Virus record (IMG/VR): IMGVR_UViG_3300042368_001013
Location: 1-64,000 of that record
Source of the DNA: a virus
Direction: 5' to 3' (one strand)
DNA: 64,000 nucleotides
Under the pieces are notes generated by a model that saw only the letters and a list, made by a program, of their open reading frames with translations, did no database searches and was not told where the DNA came from. Position numbers and translations under genes: made by a program. Positions 54,263-63,496 of the stretch are shown here, in pieces. Positions within the stretch are counted from its first letter, which is position 1. Each line of letters starts with the position of its first letter.

Positions 54263-55093
54263 ATGGCGGCAACAACTAGACAACAATTTATCGACTATTG
54301 TTTTAGAAACTTGGGTGCTCCTGTAATACAGGTAAATATAGATCCACAACAAGCACAGGATCGTTTAGATGAAGCATTAGAGTATATGTTTGAAAGACAC
54401 TTTGATTTTAATCAAAGGGCTTTGTTTTTATACACTATGACTTCTGATGATATTAACAGAAGATATTTTGATACCACTACATTTGGTAGTGCTGTTGGTG
54501 CCCAACCAAGATATGACCCATCTACTGGTATTACTGGTGATTGGCCACAAGCAACTGACATTAGAACTATTACAAAAGTTTATACACCATCAGATGTTTC
54601 TGGGTCTTATATGTTTGATTTGAGATATCAATTAACTTTATTTGATTTCTTTGGTTTGTATTTCAATCAAGGAGCTTTGAATAGTGGACCAATGGCATCC
54701 TATATGGAATCCATGAGTTATTTAAAAATGGTTAATGATGTATTTAATTATCCACCTGCCTATACATACACCAGAACAACTGATCGTCTTACATTAGATC
54801 TAGATTGGACTCGATTGGTTCCTGGATCATATCTTTTGGTTGAATCCTATGTTCAAATTGATCCAAATCAATATCAAAAAGTTTGGCAAGATAGAGTATT
54901 TAAAAAGTATTACACAGCATTATTAAAGAAACAATGGGCACAAAATTTAATGAAGTTTGCTGGGGTGCCATTGCCTGGTGGCGCCCAATTAAATTCTGCA
55001 GCCATAATGGCTGAAGCATTGAATGAACTAAATCAAATCGAAATAACGCTAACAAAAACACAAGAATTGCCACCAGATCCAATGATAGGATAA
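54263..55093 (+). CDS. 13: Neck protein gp13
   Basis: A 276-residue protein matching T4 gp13: TTRQQFIDYCFRNLGAPVIQ, NIDPQQAQDRLDEALEYMFE, and KKYYTALLKKQWAQNLMKFA near the end. With gp14 it forms the neck that closes the portal and joins the tail. Confidence 0.9.
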   Translation: MAATTRQQFIDYCFRNLGAPVIQVNIDPQQAQDRLDEALEYMFERHFDFNQRALFLYTMTSDDINRRYFDTTTFGSAVGAQPRYDPSTGITGDWPQATDIRTITKVYTPSDVSGSYMFDLRYQLTLFDFFGLYFNQGALNSGPMASYMESMSYLKMVNDVFNYPPAYTYTRTTDRLTLDLDWTRLVPGSYLLVESYVQIDPNQYQKVWQDRVFKKYYTALLKKQWAQNLMKFAGVPLPGGAQLNSAAIMAEALNELNQIEITLTKTQELPPDPMIG

Positions 55094-55096
55094 CAT

Positions 55097-55747
55097 TTGA
55101 AAAATCCGTATTTTCAAAATTATGAGCCAGAACAAGATTTAGTAGAAGGAATAACAATTGAAATTATTCAAGCTACTGGAGTTGACTGCTATTATATTCC
55201 TAGAGACTATCTTTCAATAGATAAAATATTTGGAGAAGATCCTGGTTCCTACTTTGACAATGCATATGTTTTAGAAATGTATTTACAATCATTTAAAGGG
55301 TTTGAAGGAAACGATGTTATCACTCAGTTTGGTTTGGAAATCAAAGATAAAGTAAATTTAGTTTTTGCTAGAAAAAGATTTAAACAAGAAGTTACAAATA
55401 AAAATTCAGCACTAACGAGACCTCGTGAAGGAGATTTGATTTATTTTCCACCATCAAAGTCATTGTTTGAAATAAACTTTGTAGAACATGAAAATCCATT
55501 TTATCCACTGGGAAGATTGTATTCATATTTTATAACAGCTGAACTCTTTACTTACAGTTACGAAAAACTTTCTACTTCTATAAATGCCGTTGATCAGCTT
55601 GTAAATAATACTAGAGGATTCTCTGGAAGTACAATAATTCCATTGAATAACGGACTTGGGACTACTGCTGGCGTAAATGATGTTCTTCAAACTGAAGCTG
55701 CGGGGTACACATTTGATCCGAATAATCCATTTATTGATTGCGAGTAA
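55097..55747 (+). CDS. 14: Neck protein gp14
   Basis: A 216-residue protein like T4 gp14: EQDLVEGITIEIIQATGVDC, YYIPRDYLSIDKIFGEDPGS, REGDLIYFPPSKSLFEINFV. The apparent start is TTG at 55097, 3 nt after the gp13 stop, with no SD; a coupled start is likely. Confidence 0.85.
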   Translation: MKNPYFQNYEPEQDLVEGITIEIIQATGVDCYYIPRDYLSIDKIFGEDPGSYFDNAYVLEMYLQSFKGFEGNDVITQFGLEIKDKVNLVFARKRFKQEVTNKNSALTRPREGDLIYFPPSKSLFEINFVEHENPFYPLGRLYSYFITAELFTYSYEKLSTSINAVDQLVNNTRGFSGSTIIPLNNGLGTTAGVNDVLQTEAAGYTFDPNNPFIDCE

Positions 55748-55753
55748 TAAACT

Positions 55754-56425
55754 ATGTTTGATCAATTTTATAACAAAAGCTTAAGAAAACTTGTAGTCGG
55801 ATTTGGAACATTATTTAATAATATTAATGTTAGTCACCAAAACCCAGATAATCCAAATGATCCTTTGGAAATACGAGTTCCAATAACTTATGCACCCCAA
55901 GAAAAATTTATTAGAAGGTTGTTGGAACCATCATCTATTACTGACACCACTAGAATTGAAAATCAACTTCCAAGATTAAGTTATATAATGACAACTGTGG
56001 TTCCTGATTCTACACGAAGAAGATCAAAATTTATGCCTTTATTTTCTTCAAACCAATCAGGAGGTCAATGTTCCTCTACAGGAAATGTTATTAATGAACA
56101 AGTTCCTGTAAATGTTGGTTTTAGTTTATATGTTTATACACGACATATTGATGATACCTTGCAGATTATAGAACAAATAATTCCATATTTCAATCCAGAT
56201 CATATCGTTGAATTGGATTTAAATGATGCTCAGACAAATGTAAGAATACCAATAATAATGACCAGCAGTAATATATCTGAGAGATTTGATGGAGATTTTG
56301 GTTCTAGAAGAGTAAATATTTCTTCTATATCTTTTATAGCTAAGAGTTACATATATGGAAAGGTTACGCCATCAGTTAGTACAATTACTTCTACTGATTT
56401 GGATTTTGATTTTAATAATGCTTAA
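55754..56425 (+). CDS. 15: Tail sheath stabiliser/completion protein gp15
   Basis: A 223-residue protein like T4 gp15: MFDQFYNKSLRKLVVGFGTL, FNNINVSHQNPD, PITYAPQEKFIRRLLEPSSI, LPRLSYIMT. It caps the tail tube and sheath at the neck end. It overlaps the gp16 start. Confidence 0.9.
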   Translation: MFDQFYNKSLRKLVVGFGTLFNNINVSHQNPDNPNDPLEIRVPITYAPQEKFIRRLLEPSSITDTTRIENQLPRLSYIMTTVVPDSTRRRSKFMPLFSSNQSGGQCSSTGNVINEQVPVNVGFSLYVYTRHIDDTLQIIEQIIPYFNPDHIVELDLNDAQTNVRIPIIMTSSNISERFDGDFGSRRVNISSISFIAKSYIYGKVTPSVSTITSTDLDFDFNNA

Positions 56426-56864
56426 TAAAAATTTAACAAACTTTTTTAATTTGCCGGATGAAAAAGAATCTAAAGTTTCTAAAGATGTTGCGGGGGGGAC
56501 ATTTGATTTAGGAAATTTTCAAAAAGATTATGAATCTGTTCAATTAAATTTAAAAGATTTAATACAAAATGGAAATGTTGCTTTAGAAAGTGCCCTTAAA
56601 GTTGCAACAGAATCAGATTCCCCAAGAGCTTTTGAGGTAGTTGCAATACTCTTAAAAACAATGGCAGATTTGAATAATAATGTTTTGGATGTTCATAAAA
56701 AAGCAAAAGCAACAACAGCAGATATAAAAACGTCAATTAAACAAACCAACAATGCAGTTTTTGTTGGATCAACCAAAGATCTTCAAAATCTGTTAAATAA
56801 AGAAAGAAGCACTGAAAAAGAAGTGATTGAAGCTGAGGTTGTAAAAGATGGCTCAAAGCAATAA
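56418..56864 (+). CDS. 16: Terminase small subunit gp16
   Basis: A 148-residue helical protein, MLNKNLTNFFNLPDEKESKV, with SALKVATESDSPRAFEVVAI and LLKTMADLNNNVLDVHKKAK as in gp16 of T4-like phages. It forms the ring that activates gp17. Start 56418 overlaps gp15 by 8 nt; the longer frame is a shadow. Confidence 0.85.
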   Translation: MLNKNLTNFFNLPDEKESKVSKDVAGGTFDLGNFQKDYESVQLNLKDLIQNGNVALESALKVATESDSPRAFEVVAILLKTMADLNNNVLDVHKKAKATTADIKTSIKQTNNAVFVGSTKDLQNLLNKERSTEKEVIEAEVVKDGSKQ

Positions 56865-58491
56865 CCAAGGTTATAGAAATAATCCAAAACTAAAGCATCC
56901 CGGTATTCAGTTAAATTATACTGAAGAAGAATTAAAAGAATACGTAAAATGTTCAAAAGATCCGGTTTATTTTTGTAGTAAATATGTAAAAGTTAAAACT
57001 CTAGACAGAGGAGTTATGCCCTTTGAACTATACGATTATCAGCAACGATTTGTAAAGACAATTCATGAAAATAGATTTACTATTTCAAAATGGCCTCGCC
57101 AATCAGGTAAATCTACATCAGTTATTGGTTACATTACACATTATGTGACCTTTAATCAGTCAGTAAGCTGTGCAATTCTGGCTAACAAGTTAAAAACTGC
57201 AAAAGATGAATTATTTGCTAAACTTCAATTAGCATATGAGAACTTACCACATTTTCTTCAACAGGGCGTGGTAGAATGGAACAAGACAAGCTTTAAACTG
57301 GAAAATGGGTCTAGAGTGGTCTGCGACGCAACATCGTCCTCGGCCATTCGTGGTGGCTCCTATAACCTTCTACTTTTGGACGAATACGCCTTCTTGCCTT
57401 CCCATATAGCAGAAGAATTTTATTCATCAACATACCCAACAATTTCAGCGGGTTTGACCACAAAACTTATTATTGTATCCACTCCAAATGGAATGAATCA
57501 TTTTCATAAACTTTGGATTGATGCAAATAGAGCAGAAGGGCATAAATTAAAAAATAAATTTGTGCCTATTGAGGTATCTTGGAGAGATGTCCCTATAACT
57601 CCCGGTGGCCCACGCAGAGATGACGTATGGGCAGCTGAACAGATAGCAAATACAAGCGAAGAACAATTTCAACAAGAATATGGTTGTAGCTTTCTTGGTT
57701 CATCTAATACTTTAATTTCTTCAACAAAATTAAATGTATTGGCTCCAGAAGAATTTTTGTCTGAAGATAAAGAAGGCATAAGAACATTTAGAGAACCAAA
57801 TAAAGATGATGTGTATTTTTTAATGGCTGACGTTTCTCGTGGCCAAGGGTCCGATTATTCAGCAATAACAGTAATAAATGGTAGCAAAACACCATATGAA
57901 GTTGTGGCTACATATAGAAACAATACAGTTAGTCCATTTCATTTCCCAACAATTATAAAAAATATTGCCGAAAAATATAATGGTGCTTATGTATTGGTTG
58001 AAACTAATGACATTGGTGGTCAAGTAGCAAATATTTTATATAATGATCTTGAATATGAAAATCTTTTAATGACCATCATTAAAGGAAGAAAGGGGCAAAT
58101 TTTATCTCAAGGATTTGCAAGCAACCGTAGTGAATTTGGACTTAGAACCACTGCCCAAACAAAAAAACTAGGTTGTTCTATTTTAAAAAGGTTAATCGAA
58201 GAAGATAAAATTTTAATAAATGACGATAGGGTCATACAAGAATTAATGACTTTTGTGTCCAAATCTAATACTTTTAAAGCTGATGACGGGCACAATGATG
58301 ATCTAGTAATGACTTTGGTGTTCTTTGCTTGGCTTTGTAGACAAGAATATTTTCCAGATTTAATTGAATCAGGAAAATTAAATTTTGAAGAAGCAAAAAA
58401 TGCAGAAGAAGATAATACTTTGTTTATGTTAAACCCACTTGACGACGAAGATAAATACTCCGATGGAGAGGTTGTATGGTATCCTGCATAA
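56848..58491 (+). CDS. 17: Terminase large subunit gp17
   Basis: A 547-residue packaging motor. N-terminal ATPase: SKWPRQSGKST (Walker A, 84-90), LLLLDEYAF (Walker B, 174-179), VSTPNG (coupling motif). C-terminal nuclease: LMADVSRGQGSDYSA, ETNDIGGQV, DDGHNDDLVM, the RuvC/RNase H-like Asp triad. It overlaps gp16 by 17 nt. Confidence 0.95.
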   Translation: MAQSNNQGYRNNPKLKHPGIQLNYTEEELKEYVKCSKDPVYFCSKYVKVKTLDRGVMPFELYDYQQRFVKTIHENRFTISKWPRQSGKSTSVIGYITHYVTFNQSVSCAILANKLKTAKDELFAKLQLAYENLPHFLQQGVVEWNKTSFKLENGSRVVCDATSSSAIRGGSYNLLLLDEYAFLPSHIAEEFYSSTYPTISAGLTTKLIIVSTPNGMNHFHKLWIDANRAEGHKLKNKFVPIEVSWRDVPITPGGPRRDDVWAAEQIANTSEEQFQQEYGCSFLGSSNTLISSTKLNVLAPEEFLSEDKEGIRTFREPNKDDVYFLMADVSRGQGSDYSAITVINGSKTPYEVVATYRNNTVSPFHFPTIIKNIAEKYNGAYVLVETNDIGGQVANILYNDLEYENLLMTIIKGRKGQILSQGFASNRSEFGLRTTAQTKKLGCSILKRLIEEDKILINDDRVIQELMTFVSKSNTFKADDGHNDDLVMTLVFFAWLCRQEYFPDLIESGKLNFEEAKNAEEDNTLFMLNPLDDEDKYSDGEVVWYPA

Positions 58492-58494
58492 AAT

Positions 58495-58502
58495 TCTAAA
58501 TA
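58495..58502 (+). promoter_or_regulatory. T4-type late promoter with SD leader (gp18)
   Basis: TCTAAATA, then 21 nt with ACAAGG before the ATG at 58524: the sheath gene keeps a conventional leader. Confidence 0.6.
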
Positions 58503-58523
58503 TTTTTATTACAAGGTAAACGA

Positions 58524-59825
58524 ATGCCAACATTAAATTCTTTTATTTCCCCTTCAATCTTTAGCACCGAAAGTACTACAAATCCTTTATATGCAGGTAT
58601 GATCGCAGGAGCAACTTATGCGATCCCAACATTTACTGGTGCCAGCGGTGCCGCCTCAAACGATCCTGGTGGCCTTTATGGCTGGTTGATGTATAGCAGA
58701 ACCCAATTGGCAAACCCAGTTCGTGGTACCACTAGCGAAACATATATTGAATATTCAGACTATAATAGCTTTATAAACGATTTAAATCTTTTAAGTGGTA
58801 TAACTTATTGCTTAGTCTCAAGGACAACCGAAGGCGGTACACAAGGTTTCTTTTCATATGCTGGAACAAAAGTTACTCCAAGAACCAATGGATATGACTT
58901 TTTACATGCTTTAAATTATCTTTCTTACGGTGGTAGCCTTGTTATTGCTGGTACAACCACTGGACTTAAAAATTATTTAAATGCCAACTCCTACAAGTTA
59001 GATATTTTAATGGGACAAACAGGCAATACTGCTACTGTTCCATTTGTAAGAGATAATGATTATATCTTTGGAGTATTTGCATCAAGCAGTGATGGTGCGG
59101 GATTTACAGCAATTAACTATGATTCGTTAATGGGGCCTGCATTTGTTCCATTTAGCCAAGGTGCTACCGCATCCGATAGAATCTTTAATGTAGGGGCACA
59201 AAGTTTTAAAGCTCCGTTTGCAACAGATAGTTTAATTTCTAATACAACTCTTGAATACACAATTTCATCGGTATCAGATGTTGCTGGTGCATTTACCAGA
59301 TCTAAGAATACAAATAGTTTGCCATTAACTGTAGCTGGATCTAATTTTTCTACACCACTAAACACAAAAATTAATAACATTGTTGATTGGAGTGATGAAG
59401 CTACCAAAAATATTTACAAGAAAAACAGAGTTAATTTTTATACAAAAATTGATACTAATACTTTTACCAATTATTTCTTAGGATCTGATTTGGTTGGTGC
59501 TACTGCAGGTGCAGGTGCCACCTATACTTCATCTGAAAGAGTTGGTCCTGCATATCTACAAAATTATATTCAAAATAATGTAAATGACATTTTGCTCAAA
59601 TATATTTTTGCTATAAACAACTCTACAACCAGATCATCGGTAAGCACAGAAATAGGATCATTTATTCTAAGTATTTCGCAATACATTGATCCTACATTTA
59701 CTCAAATTATATGTGATACCACAAATAATACTGATAATTCTGCTACATTGAGTGCAGATGTAACAGTAAAACCAATTCTTTCGACAACCACTTATACAGT
59801 GACTGCATCAGTATCTAATACCTAA
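58524..59825 (+). CDS. 18: Tail sheath protein gp18
   Basis: A 433-residue protein. SFISPSIFSTESTTNPLYAG at the start, GGSLVIAGTTTGLKNYLNAN in the middle and YLQNYIQNNVNDILLKYIFA near the end fit the contractile sheath of T4-like phages in its shorter form. The last 100 residues contain the conserved fold that joins neighbouring subunits. Confidence 0.85.
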   Translation: MPTLNSFISPSIFSTESTTNPLYAGMIAGATYAIPTFTGASGAASNDPGGLYGWLMYSRTQLANPVRGTTSETYIEYSDYNSFINDLNLLSGITYCLVSRTTEGGTQGFFSYAGTKVTPRTNGYDFLHALNYLSYGGSLVIAGTTTGLKNYLNANSYKLDILMGQTGNTATVPFVRDNDYIFGVFASSSDGAGFTAINYDSLMGPAFVPFSQGATASDRIFNVGAQSFKAPFATDSLISNTTLEYTISSVSDVAGAFTRSKNTNSLPLTVAGSNFSTPLNTKINNIVDWSDEATKNIYKKNRVNFYTKIDTNTFTNYFLGSDLVGATAGAGATYTSSERVGPAYLQNYIQNNVNDILLKYIFAINNSTTRSSVSTEIGSFILSISQYIDPTFTQIICDTTNNTDNSATLSADVTVKPILSTTTYTVTASVSNT

Positions 59826-59828
59826 TAA

Positions 59829-60401
59829 ATGTCATCTAACAATTCAATATCCAATTTTAAAAATGCATTTGGCGGTGGTACTAGAGCCAATAGGTTTGAA
59901 GTGACCGGAATTTTTCCAACTGTTGATGATTTTGGTGTTGGGCCTGTATCAGTTGGGGCTAATGAAACAAAATTTAAAATTTTTGCTACAAGTATGCCTA
60001 AAGCAGAAGTCGGAACAATTCAAGTTCCATATAGAGGTAGACTTTTAAATTTTGCTGGAGACAGATCATATGGCAACTGGGCAGTTTCAATATATGATGA
60101 CAATAATACTAATAATCTATGGAAAGCTTTTAATACTTGGAAAGAATTATTAGACGGCCATTTAACACATCAAGTTGCAAATAGTGATTTTGATTATAGT
60201 ACTTTACAAAGAGATTGGACTGTAAAACAACTTCCTTTAAATGGACAACCAAGCGGAACTACTCCATTAAGACAAATAACTTTAAAAAATTGTTGGCCAA
60301 GCCAGATCAGTAGCATGGATTTTGATATGGCAAAAGCAGATCAAACAATATTTAATGTCGTATTGACATTTGATTGGTATTCAATAGATATAGGTATCTG
60401 A
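59829..60401 (+). CDS. 19: Tail tube protein gp19, copy 1
   Basis: A 190-residue protein: ISNFKNAFGGGTRANRFEVT, FKIFATSMPKAEVGTIQVPY, RGRLLNFAGDRSYGNWAVSI, then CWPSQISSMDFDMAKADQTI. Typical gp19, the hexameric tail tube. Confidence 0.9.
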   Translation: MSSNNSISNFKNAFGGGTRANRFEVTGIFPTVDDFGVGPVSVGANETKFKIFATSMPKAEVGTIQVPYRGRLLNFAGDRSYGNWAVSIYDDNNTNNLWKAFNTWKELLDGHLTHQVANSDFDYSTLQRDWTVKQLPLNGQPSGTTPLRQITLKNCWPSQISSMDFDMAKADQTIFNVVLTFDWYSIDIGI

Positions 60402-60403
60402 AC

Positions 60404-60958
60404 ATGACAATACACATTTCTGATTTTAAAAATGCATTTTCGGGGGGAGCAAGACAAAATAGATTTGTTGTAACTGGAAATTTTCCAGGAGATGAACAAA
60501 GTGGTGGATCTGTATCATCATTTCATATAAGAGCCACACAAATTCCATCATTGTCAACTTTAACTTTAGAATACAATTATTTTGGTAGAAAAGGTTATTA
60601 TCCAGGAGAAAAACAATATTCTGCTTGGAGTGTTGCGATTATAGATGATACACCAGAATTATATAATAGCTGGAAAAAATTTCATAATTGGCAAAATCAA
60701 ATAAACGCACATACTACTAATATTTCTGATTTTCCCATAAATTATAAACAAGATGGCTGGACTGTTCAGCAACTAAACTTAAATGGTGAGGCAGATCCTT
60801 CATTAAAACAATTTAAGATGTATGGAGTTTGGCCGAGAAGTATCATGGATATGCCTCTTAATATGGCCAACCCAAACACAATAAATCAATTTACTGTTGT
60901 TTTTATTTACGATTATATAGAACTATATGCAGGAACTAATAAGATAACTGGCACTTAA
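60404..60958 (+). CDS. Tail tube protein gp19-like, copy 2
   Basis: A 184-residue paralog of copy 1: ISDFKNAFSGGARQNRFVVT, FHIRATQIPSLSTLTLEYNY, GVWPRSIMDMPLNMANPNTI. It may be a second tube subunit, a tube terminator or a tube-portal connector. ATG at 60404 is 2 nt after the copy 1 stop; the longer frame overlaps copy 1. Confidence 0.85.
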   Translation: MTIHISDFKNAFSGGARQNRFVVTGNFPGDEQSGGSVSSFHIRATQIPSLSTLTLEYNYFGRKGYYPGEKQYSAWSVAIIDDTPELYNSWKKFHNWQNQINAHTTNISDFPINYKQDGWTVQQLNLNGEADPSLKQFKMYGVWPRSIMDMPLNMANPNTINQFTVVFIYDYIELYAGTNKITGT

Positions 60959-60966
60959 TAAAAGGT

Positions 60967-60974
60967 GATAAATA
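60967..60974 (+). promoter_or_regulatory. T4-type late promoter, leaderless (gp20)
   Basis: GATAAATA, 5 nt (ATCAT), ATG at 60980. Confidence 0.7.
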
Positions 60975-60979
60975 ATCAT

Positions 60980-62536
60980 ATGGAAATTGAACTATTTGGA
61001 TTTGAATTTGGAAAGAAAAAGACTGCAGAAAAAACTCAAGAAGATATTTTGCAAAAATTTTCAGTACCCGAGACTTACGATGGTACTGTAACTGTTGAGG
61101 CTGGTGGGTTTTTTAGTAGTGCTATTGATTATACTGGTGCGCTAAGAGACGAATCAAGTAACATTATTCAATATAGAAATATGGCCGTTTATCCTGAAGT
61201 AGATAATGCCATAGAAGAAATTGTTAATGCAGCCGTAGTAAAAGGAACTGACGGAAAGCCTGTTAAGATTGATTTGCGTGATGTTCCCATTTCCGATGGA
61301 ATCAAAACTAAAATATACAAAGAATTTGATAGACTTACTCATCTATTAGATTTTCAAAACCGTGGATATGAAATTTTTAGAAGATGGTATATTGATTCAA
61401 AACTTTTTTATAATGTTATAATTGATAAAGATAATCCACAAGAGGGAATACAAGAGATTATTCCAATTGATCCTTTAAAGATTAAAAAGATTCGTAAAGT
61501 AAAAAAAGAACCACAAAAGGGTTTTCAACAACCCATAAGCATGATAACAGAAATTGAAGAATATTATCTTTATACAGATTCTGATAAAGATTCTTATCTG
61601 TTAACTGGCCCCGGTGGTCTTCATCTTTCCACAGATAGTATTGTTTATGTTCAATCTGGTTTAATTGACATGAATACCAAGAGAGTTCTTGGTTATCTGC
61701 ATAAAGCCATAAGACCATTAAACATGCTTAGACAACTAGAAGATGCTCTTCTAGTTTACCGCGTAGCTCGTGCCCCAGAACGCAGAGTGTTCTATGTTGA
61801 CGTTGGTCAATTACCAAAACAAAAAGCAGAACAATATATGCGTGATATGATGAGCCGATTTAGAAATCGGGTAATTTATAACCAAAGTACTGGTGAAATT
61901 AGAGACGAAAAAAACCATGTCTCAGTTTTGGAAGATTATTGGTTGCCACGGCGTGAAGGTTCACAAGGAACACAAATTATAACTCTTCCCGGTGGTAATG
62001 CAATGTCACAAATTGAAGACGTTGATTACTTTAAAAAGAAGCTTTATAATTCTTTGAATGTCCCCCTTAGCCGTTTGGTTGCTGATCAAACTGGATTTAA
62101 CATGGGTAGGTCTGTTGAAATTACCAGAGAAGAAGTAAAGTTTTATAAATTTATTGATAGACTCAGAGCGCATTTCTCAAAACTATTTTATGATATGTTG
62201 CGCGTACAATTGTTGCTACGTGGAATAGTCACAGAAGACGATTGGGCTGCATTAAAGCAAGAAATTAAATTTGTTTATAATACTGACAATTATTTCTGGG
62301 ATCTAAAAGAAGCTGAAATTCTTGCGGAACGCATCAAGATGCTTTCTATAGTTGAGCCATACGTTGGAAAGTATTTCTCGTCAGAATTTATTCGTAGAAA
62401 AATATTGAAGCAAACTGATGAAGAGATGCAAGTAATAGATCAACAAATGAAAATAGACATAGAAAAAATGCGTCAACAACAGATGCAACAGGCTATGTTG
62501 CAGCAAATGCAAGCACAAACAGGACAAGAACAATGA
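60980..62536 (+). CDS. 20: Portal protein gp20
   Basis: A 518-residue protein clearly gp20: YRNMAVYPEVDNAIEEIVNA, IDPLKIKKIRKVKKEPQKGF, YRVARAPERRVFYVDVGQLP, YMRDMMSRFRNRVIYNQSTG, LPGGNAMSQIEDVDYFKKKL, LNVPLSRL. It forms the dodecameric DNA channel. The start MEIELFGFEFGKKK is chosen over 60965 because that ATG is inside the promoter. Confidence 0.95.
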   Translation: MEIELFGFEFGKKKTAEKTQEDILQKFSVPETYDGTVTVEAGGFFSSAIDYTGALRDESSNIIQYRNMAVYPEVDNAIEEIVNAAVVKGTDGKPVKIDLRDVPISDGIKTKIYKEFDRLTHLLDFQNRGYEIFRRWYIDSKLFYNVIIDKDNPQEGIQEIIPIDPLKIKKIRKVKKEPQKGFQQPISMITEIEEYYLYTDSDKDSYLLTGPGGLHLSTDSIVYVQSGLIDMNTKRVLGYLHKAIRPLNMLRQLEDALLVYRVARAPERRVFYVDVGQLPKQKAEQYMRDMMSRFRNRVIYNQSTGEIRDEKNHVSVLEDYWLPRREGSQGTQIITLPGGNAMSQIEDVDYFKKKLYNSLNVPLSRLVADQTGFNMGRSVEITREEVKFYKFIDRLRAHFSKLFYDMLRVQLLLRGIVTEDDWAALKQEIKFVYNTDNYFWDLKEAEILAERIKMLSIVEPYVGKYFSSEFIRRKILKQTDEEMQVIDQQMKIDIEKMRQQQMQQAMLQQMQAQTGQEQ

Positions 62537-62952
62537 TGGATTTATCTACTAAAATTTTAAAAAATGGAATTCAAAACCTTTTAGAGGATGAAGATCAAGC
62601 TTTTAAAAAGTCTCTTTCTGATTGTTTATCATTTAAAATTAATGAAGCAATAAATGAAGTAAAAGAAAATTTAAATGAAAAGTTTTTTGTCAATGAATCC
62701 ATTACTGAGGAATCAGACGAATTAAAATATTTTATTGAGTTTGTTGAAAAATATGATTCAAAACTCAATAATAAAATTAAATTAAAAAACCAATCTTACT
62801 TATCTTTAACTGAAGGAGAATTTAAAGATTTAGTAAATTTGTTTGATAGTTTGTCTTCTAAAAATAGACAAATTATGCTTGAAGATATTTTAAGCACTCC
62901 ACATCAACTTAAATCAAATATTAATTTTTATAAAAATTATAAAAATAAATAA
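62533..62952 (+). CDS. Prohead core-like protein, after portal
   Basis: A 139-residue helical protein. NLLEDEDQAFKKSLSDCLSF followed by KINEAINEVKENLNEKFF resembles prohead core proteins of T4-like marine phages, and the position between gp20 and gp21 is that of gp67/68. It overlaps gp20 (ATGATGG). Confidence 0.6.
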   Translation: MMDLSTKILKNGIQNLLEDEDQAFKKSLSDCLSFKINEAINEVKENLNEKFFVNESITEESDELKYFIEFVEKYDSKLNNKIKLKNQSYLSLTEGEFKDLVNLFDSLSSKNRQIMLEDILSTPHQLKSNINFYKNYKNK

Positions 62953-62986
62953 TCACAGTCTTTAACAATAATAAATAATAATAACC

Positions 62987-63478
62987 ATGGAAAATAAAGT
63001 TTCAAATTTAATTAAAAATGTTTTAGAAGAAAATGCTGTTAAGTTTAAAGAACATACTTCTGAAATTTTGTATTCAAAAGTTTCAAATAGATTGAAACAA
63101 CAATATGTTGAAGTTTCTAAAAACTTATTCAAGAATATAAATGAAAGGGTAGGATATCCGGAGTATATTGTTGAACCGGAAATGTCTGCACCTCCTCCTG
63201 CAAAAGGTGATGATAAACCTTCAAAAGAAAAAGGTTGGCCTGATCCAGGACCACCTCCAAGAAATCCATATCCAGATGGTCCTGGACCAAAGCCAGAACG
63301 TAAAAATTTTCCAAAAGGCCCTGAAGGCAATGAATTATATTTGGAAGCTCTGAGTGCTTGGGAGGCAAGAATAAAAGCAATACAAGAATATAAAAAGAAA
63401 TATGCAGAATGGTATACTGCATATCAAAGGTGGAGAGGTAAGTATCCAACAACAGGTCCTGATGCTCCACAATCATAA
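62987..63478 (+). CDS. Prohead core-like protein with Pro-rich C-terminus
   Basis: A 163-residue protein. The first 55 residues (NLIKNVLEENAVKFKEHTSE ... NRLKQQYVEVSKNLFKNINE) match the preceding core-like protein; the middle is Pro/Gly-rich (PPPRNPYPDGPGPKPERKNF) and the end is a charged helix with Trp and Tyr. It occupies the gp68 position. The Pro-rich part resembles the tagged late proteins. Confidence 0.6.
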   Translation: MENKVSNLIKNVLEENAVKFKEHTSEILYSKVSNRLKQQYVEVSKNLFKNINERVGYPEYIVEPEMSAPPPAKGDDKPSKEKGWPDPGPPPRNPYPDGPGPKPERKNFPKGPEGNELYLEALSAWEARIKAIQEYKKKYAEWYTAYQRWRGKYPTTGPDAPQS

Positions 63479-63496
63479 AGATAAGAAAGATAATAA

